From: an uncultured Acidobacteriota bacterium
GTDB taxonomy: Bacteria; Acidobacteriota; Blastocatellia; RBC074
Length of the DNA: 64,000 nt
Reading direction: 5' to 3'
Assembly (NCBI GenBank): GCA_902825875.1
Contig: CADECP010000037.1
Coordinates: 1-64,000, forward strand
The position numbers were made by a program, and so were the translations under genes. This document shows positions 56,744 to 64,000 of the stretch, one piece after another; the first letter of the stretch is position 1; the number at the start of each line of letters is the position of its first letter. The notes beneath the pieces are model-generated. The model was given only the letters and a program-made list of their open reading frames with translations. It searched no databases and was not told where the DNA came from.

Positions 56744-59700
56744 ATGGCGAAAAAGATCAAACTTGCGCTTTGTGTAATTGTCTGTGGTTTGGCGGCGTGC
56801 TGGTTCGGCAAGCATTCGGGATTGATTGAGACAGTCAGCGCGGCAGGAAAGATCGTGCTCGCAACCGGACAGACCAAAGTGGATTTCACACGCGACATCC
56901 AGCCGATCTTTGCCGCGAATTGTTACCAGTGCCACAACGCCCAAAAAGCTTCGGGGCAATTGCGGCTGGACGCCAAAACCGCCGCGATGAAAGGCGGCAT
57001 TTCGGGCGTGGCAATTCTGCCCGGCAACGGCAAGGATTCGCGGTTGGTGCATCGTCTGCTGGGCCTGAACGACGAAGCGCGCATGCCTGTGGGCGGCCAG
57101 TTGAAGTCTGAACAAATCGAACTCATCAAACGCTGGATTGACGAAGGCGCCTTGTGGCCGGACGCGGGGCCAGCGGGACGGGGAGACGCGGGGAATGAGC
57201 CGCCAAAACATTGGGCTTTTGTCGCGCCTAAGCGACCGGCGTTGCCAACTGTGAAAAACGCGGCTTGGGCGAAGACACCGATTGATAATTTCATTCTGGC
57301 CGAAATTGAAAAGCACGGATTGGAAACTTCGCCCGAAGCCTCGAAGGAAATTCTGATTCGTCGCTTGAGTTTGGATTTAACCGGCTTGCCGCCGAGTTTG
57401 AAAGAGATTGACGAATTCCTGGCCGATAAATCGCCGCAAGCTTATGAAAAATTGGTCGAGCGTTTGCTGACTTCGCCGCATTACGGCGAACGCTGGGGAC
57501 GTTGGTGGTTGGACGCCGCGCGGTATGCCGACACCAACGGCTTCGAAAAAGATTTGCCGCGTTCGATCTGGCCGTACCGCGATTGGGTCATCAAAGCCTT
57601 CAACAAAAACATGCCCTTCGACCAGTTCACGATTGAACAACTGGCCGGAGATTTGCTGCCGAATGCGACGCTCAGCCAAAAGATCGCCACTGGATTTTTG
57701 CGAAACTCCATGCTGAATCAGGAAGGCGGCGTTGATCCCGAACAGTTTCGCGTCGAAGGTTTGATTGATCGCGTGGACGCAGTCGGCAAAGCGTTTTTGG
57801 GACTGACGGTCAGTTGCGCGCAATGCCACAACCATAAATTCGACCCGATTACGCAGCGCGAGTATTTTCAGTTTTACGCTTTCCTGAACAGCGACGACGA
57901 ACCCGAAATCGAAGTCCCCGACGAAAAAGTGCTCAAAAAACGGCAGGAAGTTTCAGTCAAAGTCGCCAAGCTCGAAGACGAATTGATTGCCAAAACTCCC
58001 GACTGGCAAAAACGTCTGGCTGAATGGGAACAGGCCGAAACCAGCCAGCCGAAGATTGAATGGACGCCGCTGACCGGCGGAGAAATCTTTGCGGCTTTCG
58101 GCGTGAAGTTCGACAATCTGGAAGACGGATCGTTTCTGGCCAAAGGCGACAATTCCACCAGCAACAATTACAAAGTCGCCATTCGCACGAAGCTGAAAAA
58201 CATAACTGGCTTCAAGCTTGAATTTCTGACCGATCCAAACTTGCCGCGTACAGGGCCTGGACGCGCACCAGACGGCAGCTTTTATGTGTCAGAGTTTTCG
58301 GTTGAAGCCGCACCTGCCAACAAACCCGATGCGTTCAAGAAAATCACACTGACCAACGCGACTACGGATTTCAATCACCAGGACTTTTCGGTTGAAAATG
58401 TAATTGATGGCAATCCGAAAACTCATTGGTACAGCGACGCGGGAAATGGTCGCCGCAATCAGGATCGCCAGATGGTGTTTGCCACCACCGAACCGGCAGG
58501 TTTTGACGAAGGCACTACTTTCCAGTTTCAACTGGCGCAAAAGACTGACGAAACCGTAAAAATTGGCAATGTCATGCCAAACATCGGACGTTTCAGAATT
58601 TCCGTCACTACGGCGACCAATCCTAAATCTGAAAAGATTCCCGCAAACGTGCAGCGATTATTCGCCATCGCCGCCGACAAACGCACCGACGCGCAATGGC
58701 GAGAACTGTTCAGTCATTACCGCACCACAGTCGAAGAGTTTGCCGATGCCAACAAACAGATTGACGAAGCGATGAGGGATTGGCCTTACGGAGCGACGAC
58801 CATGTCGCTGGCTCAGCGCGGCGTTCCGCGCGAAACGCGCATCTTTCGCCGAGGCGATTGGAAACGCCCGACCGATTCGGTCACGCCGAACACGCCAGCC
58901 ATGTTGCCGTCTTTCCCGGCGGACGCGCCGCGCAATCGGTTGGGATTGGCCAACTGGATCGTTGCCAAAGAAAACCCGCTCACCAGCCGCGTGATCGTCA
59001 ATCGCATCTGGCAACAGTATTTCGGCGCAGGCTTGGTTTCGACGCCGGAAGATTTCGGCGCTCGATGCGAAACGCCATCGCATCCGCAATTGCTGGACTG
59101 GCTGGCGACTGAGTTCATCGAAAAAAACTGGGACGTAAAGCACATTCATCGGTTGATCGTGAATTCAGCGATGTATCGCCAGTCGTCGAAACTCACTCCG
59201 AAGCACTTGGAAGCCGATCCGACCAATAAATGGTTGGCGCGCGCGCCTCGTTTGCGCGTGGAATCCGAAACCGTGCGCGACATTGGCCTGGCCGCCAGCG
59301 GTTTGTTGAGCCGCAAAATCGGTGGCCCGTCGGTTTATCCGCCGATTCCGGACGGAGTGTTGAGTTTGGGATACGGAGCGCAAATGCCCTGGCCGACTTC
59401 GACCGGCGCAGATAGGTATCGGCGCGGGATGTATACGTTCTGGAAACGGTCTGTGCCGTATCCTTCGATGATAGTTTTCGATCAACCCAACGGAGATTTC
59501 ACCTGCACGCGCCGCGTCCGGTCGAACACTCCGTTGCAGGCGCTGACCAGTTTGAACGATCAATTGTTTATGGAACTGGCGCAAGGTCTGGCGCTGCGCG
59601 TGTTCACCGAAGGCGGGCAAGGTGACAAAAACAAGATTCAATACGCATTTCGGCTGTGCACTGGACGCACGCCGGACGGTTTTGAAACCAAGCGATTGCT

Positions 59701-59875
59701 GACCCTGCTCGACGAACAGCGAAAAGTCTTCGATGGAAACACATCGGCGGCGGTGTATGTTTCGGCGGCGGATTTAGCCAAACTGCCGGAAAAGATTGAT
59801 CTGCACAAACTGGCTCCATGGACGATGGTGGCGCGCGTGCTGCTCAATCTGGACGAAACCATCACTAGAGAATGA
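56744..59875 (+). CDS. PSCyt1-PSCyt2-PSD1 (DUF1549/DUF1553) haem protein
   Basis: This exported 1,043-residue protein has an N-terminal signal anchor, a planctomycete-type cytochrome c domain with CYQCH (C60-H64), DUF1549 with the block [17 protein letters not shown] and a second [11 protein letters not shown], a middle beta domain, and DUF1553 with [18 protein letters not shown]. Such proteins are abundant in Planctomycetes, Verrucomicrobia and Acidobacteria and are thought to act in degrading complex polymers; the reaction is unknown. The usual DUF1501 partner gene is missing. GGGGGCAG precedes the ATG at 56744; a longer frame from 56498 crosses the transposase relic. Confidence 0.9.
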   Translation: MAKKIKLALCVIVCGLAACWFGKHSGLIETVSAAGKIVLATGQTKVDFTRDIQPIFAANCYQCHNAQKASGQLRLDAKTAAMKGGISGVAILPGNGKDSRLVHRLLGLNDEARMPVGGQLKSEQIELIKRWIDEGALWPDAGPAGRGDAGNEPPKHWAFVAPKRPALPTVKNAAWAKTPIDNFILAEIEKHGLETSPEASKEILIRRLSLDLTGLPPSLKEIDEFLADKSPQAYEKLVERLLTSPHYGERWGRWWLDAARYADTNGFEKDLPRSIWPYRDWVIKAFNKNMPFDQFTIEQLAGDLLPNATLSQKIATGFLRNSMLNQEGGVDPEQFRVEGLIDRVDAVGKAFLGLTVSCAQCHNHKFDPITQREYFQFYAFLNSDDEPEIEVPDEKVLKKRQEVSVKVAKLEDELIAKTPDWQKRLAEWEQAETSQPKIEWTPLTGGEIFAAFGVKFDNLEDGSFLAKGDNSTSNNYKVAIRTKLKNITGFKLEFLTDPNLPRTGPGRAPDGSFYVSEFSVEAAPANKPDAFKKITLTNATTDFNHQDFSVENVIDGNPKTHWYSDAGNGRRNQDRQMVFATTEPAGFDEGTTFQFQLAQKTDETVKIGNVMPNIGRFRISVTTATNPKSEKIPANVQRLFAIAADKRTDAQWRELFSHYRTTVEEFADANKQIDEAMRDWPYGATTMSLAQRGVPRETRIFRRGDWKRPTDSVTPNTPAMLPSFPADAPRNRLGLANWIVAKENPLTSRVIVNRIWQQYFGAGLVSTPEDFGARCETPSHPQLLDWLATEFIEKNWDVKHIHRLIVNSAMYRQSSKLTPKHLEADPTNKWLARAPRLRVESETVRDIGLAASGLLSRKIGGPSVYPPIPDGVLSLGYGAQMPWPTSTGADRYRRGMYTFWKRSVPYPSMIVFDQPNGDFTCTRRVRSNTPLQALTSLNDQLFMELAQGLALRVFTEGGQGDKNKIQYAFRLCTGRTPDGFETKRLLTLLDEQRKVFDGNTSAAVYVSAADLAKLPEKIDLHKLAPWTMVARVLLNLDETITRE

Positions 59876-60333
59876 AGTCGTTGATTGATCTGTTCGGCAA
59901 GCTGTGGCGGCGAGTGCCGAAGCGTGTTCGGCGATTTGGCGTCTTGCTGACGGAATCGCGGTTCACTGTGACCGCCGGAGCCGTCATCACCGACAGTGCC
60001 GGGCGAGTTTTGTTGTTGCAGCATAGGTATCGTCCGGGAAGCGGCTGGGGAATTCCCGGCGGCTTTATTCAGTCAGGCGAACAGCCCGAAGCCGCGATTC
60101 GCCGCGAACTGCACGAAGAAATCGGTTTGGAAGTTTGCCGTCTTGAACTCGCGTTTGTTCGCGCGCTGGAACGATACAACCAGATCGAACTCATTTTCCG
60201 ATGTATCCCCCAAAGCGATTTTCAAGCTCAAAGTCGTGAAATCAGTTGCGCCGAATGGTTCGCGCTGGATGCTTTGCCCGCAGGTTTGAGCGCCGACCAG
60301 CGCCATCTGATTGAACGCGCCTTGCAGCATTGA
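59872..60333 (+). CDS. NUDIX hydrolase
   Basis: This 153-residue protein has a full Nudix box spanning about residues 64-86, [17 protein letters not shown] followed by HEEIGL, with the metal-binding glutamates in place. The N-terminal basic helix [12 protein letters not shown] is unusual and may bind membranes or nucleic acid. It hydrolyses a nucleoside diphosphate linked to an unknown group. Its ATG overlaps the stop of the PSD1 gene (ATGA), so the two are translated together. Confidence 0.93.
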   Translation: MKSLIDLFGKLWRRVPKRVRRFGVLLTESRFTVTAGAVITDSAGRVLLLQHRYRPGSGWGIPGGFIQSGEQPEAAIRRELHEEIGLEVCRLELAFVRALERYNQIELIFRCIPQSDFQAQSREISCAEWFALDALPAGLSADQRHLIERALQH

Positions 60334-60346
60334 CGAAGGGGGCGAA

Positions 60347-61948
60347 ATGAAACGAATCATGTTTTGCGGTTGCTGTCTGATCTTTGCGGTTCTTTCTCAA
60401 ACCGTTCTGGCTTCGTTGTGGCAGACGAACAATCAAGGCGAATGGACGACGCTTGCGCCTATGCCATCGTTTCGGCAGGAGATTTCTTCGGCGGTGTTGG
60501 ACGGAAAGATTTATGTCATCGCCGGATTCAATTCGTCTGGCGCTTCACTGACGACTGTCGAAGTTTACGACCCGCAAACCAACACATGGTCGGGCGCGGC
60601 TCCGTTGCCCATTGCCAACAACCACAATGCCGCAGCCGTCGCAGCCGGAAAGTTGTATGCCTTCGGTGGAGTTTCCACGCGCACGTTCGTTTATAACCCG
60701 CAAACGAATTCCTGGTCAGACGTGGCTCCGATGCGATTTCAGCACGCCAACACTGCGGCGGTTGCCGTCATCAACGACAAAATTTATGTCGCTGGCGGCA
60801 ACGGGCCAAACATGAATCAGACGGAATTGGAAGTTTACGATCCGGCGATGAACACCTGGACGCAACTGGCTTCGATGAGCGTGCCGCGCAATCACACTGG
60901 CGGCGCGGCCATTAACGGCAAGTTTTATGTTGTCGGCGGACGCCCCGGCGACACAGCCGCCAGCGCGTTGGAAGTTTACGATCCGATGACAAACCAATGG
61001 CGGCGATTGCCAAACATGCCTACGGGGCGTTCCGGCGTAGGCGTCGCGGCAGTCAATGGCGAGTTGTTTGTTTTTGGCGGAGAAATCCCGCGTCAGTTCA
61101 ACGAAGTCGAAGTCTACAATTCGCTGACCAACACCTGGCAGCAATTGCCCGCGATGCCTGTGCCGCGTCACGGTTTGTTCGCTTCGGTGATCGGCAACGC
61201 GATTTATCTGCCCGGCGGAGCGACGCAACAAGGGTTGGCGGCGACCAACGCCAACGACGTGTTTCGCGTGAACACGGCAACAACGACTTCCGCCGCAGCA
61301 TTCACGCCTGCCATTTCCAGCAAAGCCATTGTCGCCGCGTTCGGCGCTGATTTGGCGACAACGACTGTCAGCGCGATTTCGCAGCCGCTGCCGACGGAAT
61401 TGGGTGGAACGATGGTTCGCGTGACTGACGGTTTGGGCGTAATGCGCCTGGCTCCGCTCTTTTTCGTTTCGCCGACACAGATCAATTACCAGATTCCTGC
61501 TGGCACGGCAGAAGGCTTCGCGCACATTGCCGTCACCAACGGCGTCGGAAGAGTTTCCACCGGCACGATGCAAATTCTCTCTGCGGCTCCGGCATTTTTC
61601 ACGCGCTCGCAAACCGGCGATGGCGAAGCCGTCGCACTTGATGCGTTTACTTTTACCGCCTCGCCGTTCAACGCCAAACGCGCCAATGGCGAACCGAATA
61701 TCATCGCGTTTTTTGCTTCAGGCTTTGGCGAAGATGTCACCGACGCCGACGGCAACGCTGCGGCATCGGTTCAAGTGACGATTGACGGCAATCCGGCGAT
61801 GGTGCAATACGCCGGACGCGCGCCGGGATTTACGGGCTTGAATCAACTCAACGTTGTGTTGCCCGCGAACATTGCTTCGGGCGCTCACGTCGTCCGAGCC
61901 ACGCGCAACGGCATCAACAGCAACTCTGTTTCAATCACGACTCGATAA
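60347..61948 (+). CDS. Secreted Kelch protein with TIGR03437-type C-terminus
   Basis: This 533-residue protein has a signal peptide, about six Kelch repeats (residues 30-320; repeated EVYDP..NTW and KIYVIAG/KFYVVGG cores), then a C-terminal domain. That domain (about 330-530) carries LFFVSPTQINYQIPAGT and INYQIP-type blocks of the Solibacter uncharacterised C-terminal family. The propeller probably binds sugars or proteins outside the cell. The C-terminal domain is common in Acidobacteriota. GAAGGGGG precedes the ATG at 60347, which lies 13 bases after the NUDIX stop. Confidence 0.92.
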   Translation: MKRIMFCGCCLIFAVLSQTVLASLWQTNNQGEWTTLAPMPSFRQEISSAVLDGKIYVIAGFNSSGASLTTVEVYDPQTNTWSGAAPLPIANNHNAAAVAAGKLYAFGGVSTRTFVYNPQTNSWSDVAPMRFQHANTAAVAVINDKIYVAGGNGPNMNQTELEVYDPAMNTWTQLASMSVPRNHTGGAAINGKFYVVGGRPGDTAASALEVYDPMTNQWRRLPNMPTGRSGVGVAAVNGELFVFGGEIPRQFNEVEVYNSLTNTWQQLPAMPVPRHGLFASVIGNAIYLPGGATQQGLAATNANDVFRVNTATTTSAAAFTPAISSKAIVAAFGADLATTTVSAISQPLPTELGGTMVRVTDGLGVMRLAPLFFVSPTQINYQIPAGTAEGFAHIAVTNGVGRVSTGTMQILSAAPAFFTRSQTGDGEAVALDAFTFTASPFNAKRANGEPNIIAFFASGFGEDVTDADGNAAASVQVTIDGNPAMVQYAGRAPGFTGLNQLNVVLPANIASGAHVVRATRNGINSNSVSITTR

Positions 61949-61969
61949 CCTGCAACCTGGAAACCGACT

Positions 61970-62269
61970 ATGTTCATTCACTCTGTTTATTTTTGGCTGA
62001 AACCCGAATTGACCGAAGAGCAACGCGGCACGTTTTGGTCGGGCGTGAATCCACTGACGACCATCAAAAGTGTCCGGCAAGGTTTTGTCGGAACTCCGGC
62101 GGCAACCGATCGCCCGATCATTGACCGTTCGTATTCGTGTGCGTTGATCATCATCTGCGACGACGAAGCCGGCCACGAGGCTTATCAAGTTGACCCGATT
62201 CACGACCGCTTCCGCGAAGATTGCGGCGAATTCTGGTCGAAGGTGTTGATTTACGATGCAATCGCTTAA
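61970..62269 (+). CDS. Dabb (stress-responsive alpha-beta barrel) protein
   Basis: The 99-residue protein matches the Dabb ferredoxin-like fold: FIHSVYFWLKPELTEEQR at the start and the block DPIHDRFREDC with the conserved His, then a short final strand. Dabb proteins form dimeric barrels and occur in stress proteins and small enzymes; the substrate is unknown. It follows the Kelch gene by 21 bases and is followed by a strong terminator. Confidence 0.9.
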   Translation: MFIHSVYFWLKPELTEEQRGTFWSGVNPLTTIKSVRQGFVGTPAATDRPIIDRSYSCALIIICDDEAGHEAYQVDPIHDRFREDCGEFWSKVLIYDAIA

Positions 62270-62273
62270 AAGC

Positions 62274-62321
62274 AGAAGCCTGCTCCGGCTTCATTTAACC
62301 TGAACTCCGGAGCAGGCTTCT
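62274..62321. terminator. Bidirectional terminator after the Dabb gene
   Basis: A perfect 15-base stem, AGAAGCCTGCTCCGG (62274-62288) with CCGGAGCAGGCTTCT (62307-62321), has an 18-base loop. It is followed by TGTGTTTCG on the plus strand and sits between two convergent genes. Confidence 0.8.
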
Positions 62322-62343
62322 TGTGTTTCGATTGGGCAGGCAA

Positions 62344-62838
62344 CTATTTTGCGCTAGCAGGCTTTCTTTCAATTACGACTTCCGCATCTTTTTTCAGAAA
62401 ATAACCGCCTGGCGTGGTGACCAACACAGTGTATTTGAAAGTTGAGTTTTTCAGTCGCTTGGGGTCAGGTTTGCCAGAATAAGCTTTGGCATCTTGTGGT
62501 ACTTCAAATCTGTCTCCAATAAAGGGACTCAGCGCCCGATCGAATCGAATTTCCAATTTGCCGCCATTGCAAACCCAGGCGATTTGCTCAGTAGGCTGAA
62601 GCGTTTTCCATCCCACTTGTTTGATATCCAGATCAACCGGAATGCCTCGTCGCAGCTTTACGCTAACGACTATTTTTTGTGCCGGAGCCGGAGCACTAAT
62701 GTTCAACATGACCTGTTGCAAGGTGTCAAAAGGCAGATGGTAAAGTCTGTTCCGGATTTCCTCCGCCGACATTTGAAGCAATTGTTTTTGGAATTCGTCT
62801 TGCGGCTTGCCCGATAAGGCTGACTGACTATTTTGCAT
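62344..62838 (-). CDS. Hypothetical protein, 164 aa, beta-domain type A
   Basis: I do not recognise the family. The N-terminal half is helical; the C-terminal half has IAWVCNGGKLEIRFDRALSP, then F, and FKYTVLVTTPGGYFLKKDAE. The same order (W, LxIxF, SPF, YKY-V) is seen in the next upstream protein, so the two share a small beta domain. There is no signal peptide. AAGGAG precedes the ATG. It lies last in a three-gene minus-strand run. Confidence 0.75.
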   Translation of the reverse strand: MQNSQSALSGKPQDEFQKQLLQMSAEEIRNRLYHLPFDTLQQVMLNISAPAPAQKIVVSVKLRRGIPVDLDIKQVGWKTLQPTEQIAWVCNGGKLEIRFDRALSPFIGDRFEVPQDAKAYSGKPDPKRLKNSTFKYTVLVTTPGGYFLKKDAEVVIERKPASAK

Positions 62839-62912
62839 CGAAAATCTCCTTGAAATTTAGAACGAGTGTTCGCTGAGATGCTTTTCTAGGTCAAAGCTGG
62901 ATGGTCATGGTT

Positions 62913-63377
62913 TTAGTCCATAAGATCGCTTTTCCTGACTGTGCCTCTTTTGGCCCTGATGTGAGGGTCAAGATAAACTACAACATCTTTTAGGTTTCCG
63001 TTTTCATCCAGCTCAGACCCTTTGGCGGTGACTTCGATGTCGTACTTATAAAGAGTTTGGTCTTCTGCTGACGCTCCAACTTTAATCGCCGCCGTCTCGA
63101 CCTGAGCGCCGTCAGCGCCGACCGAAGCGACATATTCATTCGAAGCATCTTGTGTAAAAGGCGAACTGTCTCCGAATTTGATGGTCAGCCGTTTCGCATT
63201 GGGCGGGGTTGGGTTTTCCGGGTGTTCTTCCAATATCCAGGTGAGCGTCATTGGACCTTGCAGGGATCCGTCGTCGCTTTCGTATTTTTCCCCAAGTGTT
63301 ATCAGTGGCGGTCTGGCCGTAACGGCATAATTCCCCAGAGAATCTTTATACAACGTAACCTTTACTCTTCTGTTCAT
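62913..63377 (-). CDS. Hypothetical protein, 154 aa, related beta domain
   Basis: Unrecognised family. Blocks LTWILEEHP, KRLTIKFGDSSPF, YKYDIEVTA and VVVYLDPHIRAK align with those of the downstream protein (IAWV, KLEIRF, SPF, FKYTVLVT, DAEVVIE), indicating distant paralogy. It has no signal peptide or membrane span. AAGGAGACC lies before the ATG. The gene is 48 bases after the TPR gene. Confidence 0.75.
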   Translation of the reverse strand: MNRRVKVTLYKDSLGNYAVTARPPLITLGEKYESDDGSLQGPMTLTWILEEHPENPTPPNAKRLTIKFGDSSPFTQDASNEYVASVGADGAQVETAAIKVGASAEDQTLYKYDIEVTAKGSELDENGNLKDVVVYLDPHIRAKRGTVRKSDLMD

Positions 63378-63425
63378 AGTGGTCTCCTTAATTTAAGTGT
63401 TCGATCAGGCAAGTCTTGAAGAAAT

Positions 63426-64000
63426 TTATTGCTGTTGTTTGAATCGTGTCAGGATCTGTTGGTAATCAACGTTCAGTCGCATCCTGTTCAATTGAGGGTC
63501 GTTTTCAAACCTGGCACTTCCTACTCCGGCTCTTAACGCTCCATCCACAAAACCAACGGCTTTTTGTTCGTCATCCAAGAAAACATAAGTTTTGATGATT
63601 GCATAAAATGCGTCGGATTTGAGCGATGTCTTTTCTGATTGAAGCTTGATTACCTGTTGAACCGTATCGGTCGCTGTTTGTTTGTCTTTGGCTGTTTGAT
63701 CCGGCGCAGCAACTTCTGATTTGCTACGCTTGGCATAAAGTTCCGCCAGCCGTGCCAAACCAGTGGGGCTTAGCGCATTCGCGCGCCGAATCTGTATCGC
63801 TTTTGTATAGGCATTATAGGCAGCCTTTGCTTCGCCGCCAATTTCGCTCAGCGCGTCTCCCAAGTACGCCCACAGGATTGGGTCTTGCGACTCCTTATCC
63901 AGCTCCAAAGCGCGATTCAAACTGTCCACTGCCTCCACATATCGCTGTTGGAATATCTGAGTGCTCCCAATGGCCAGCCAATTGGATGCTTGTTCAGTGG
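63426..64000 (-). CDS. TPR protein, N-terminus outside the window
   Basis: The reading frame stays open to the window edge. It begins in view with NWLAIGSTQIFQQRYVEAVD followed by SLNRALELD, a TPR helix pair, and continues with DPILWAYLGDALSEIGGEAK and further helices. About 190 residues are visible; the start is beyond 64000. A GTG at 63938 is internal to a repeat and is unlikely to be the start. It is followed by the two small related proteins in the same direction and may form a complex with them. Confidence 0.8.
   Translation of the reverse strand, partial: TEQASNWLAIGSTQIFQQRYVEAVDSLNRALELDKESQDPILWAYLGDALSEIGGEAKAAYNAYTKAIQIRRANALSPTGLARLAELYAKRSKSEVAAPDQTAKDKQTATDTVQQVIKLQSEKTSLKSDAFYAIIKTYVFLDDEQKAVGFVDGALRAGVGSARFENDPQLNRMRLNVDYQQILTRFKQQQ

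Overview
The window looks like chromosomal DNA of an Acidobacteriota bacterium, probably near Blastocatellia. Supporting signs are a Kelch protein with a C-terminal domain of the TIGR03437 (Solibacter-type) kind, a large PSCyt1/PSCyt2/PSD1 (DUF1549/DUF1553) haem protein, a futalosine/UbiD-type decarboxylase, several sigma-54 activators and moderate GC. This assignment is inference from gene content; no rRNA is present.

Layout. 0.5-6.5 kb: a tandem universal stress protein behind a good -24/-12 (sigma-54) promoter, an NtrC-type regulator, the relic of a histidine kinase, a small lipoprotein, thiE, and a second, paralogous NtrC-type regulator. 6.7-14.2 kb: two SurA/PpiC-type exported foldases, a YhaM-like HD exonuclease, a MocA-like nucleotidyltransferase, a UbiD-type decarboxylase, an exported MsrA and a GH16 glucanase. 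14.2-20.6 kb: a four-gene minus-strand redox cluster (di-haem oxidoreductase, ferritin-like protein of the VioB/iminophenyl-pyruvate dimer synthase type, flavin amine oxidase, GMC oxidoreductase). It resembles the first two steps of violacein-type aromatic amino-acid dimerisation but lacks the rest of that pathway. tRNA-Ser(UGA) follows. 21.2-23.1 kb: a TAT-exported TIM-barrel epimerase and a zinc-ribbon membrane protein, bracketed by two copies of a dispersed repeat. 23.5-31 kb: a complete group 3b [NiFe]-hydrogenase operon in beta-cNMP-gamma-delta-alpha-protease order, preceded by a cation P-type ATPase whose reading frame still carries the tail of a lost universal stress protein.

31.5-37.3 kb: HU, a TPR membrane glycosyltransferase-like protein, nagA and an aldo/keto reductase. 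37.3-39.3 kb: an AT-richer insert with a run of strong hairpins and a translationally coupled HipA-like kinase/DUF3037 pair, a candidate toxin-antitoxin or defence module. 39.4-48 kb: a long minus-strand run holding a PQQ-propeller protein, gpmA, and the lipoate/2-oxoacid dehydrogenase set lpd, E2, lipB, a dicarboxylate symporter and lipA. 48.4-51.8 kb: a third NtrC-type regulator, nadA behind two palindromic operator-like sites, a small membrane protein and a Rieske protein. 52-56.5 kb: a four-gene polysaccharide set (GT4, two SDR sugar enzymes, a WecA-like initiating transferase). 56.5-62.3 kb: a transposase relic, the PSD1 protein, a NUDIX hydrolase, the Kelch protein and a Dabb protein. 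62.3-64 kb: two small related proteins and a TPR protein cut by the window edge.

Across the window many intergenic gaps hold mirrored elements: two inverted arms, often made of short tandem units, each element with its own unit sequence but the same architecture. This is the most striking non-coding pattern. The strongest candidates for undescribed systems are the VioA/VioB-like redox cluster, the HipA-like/DUF3037 pair with its hairpin array, and the mirrored intergenic elements.
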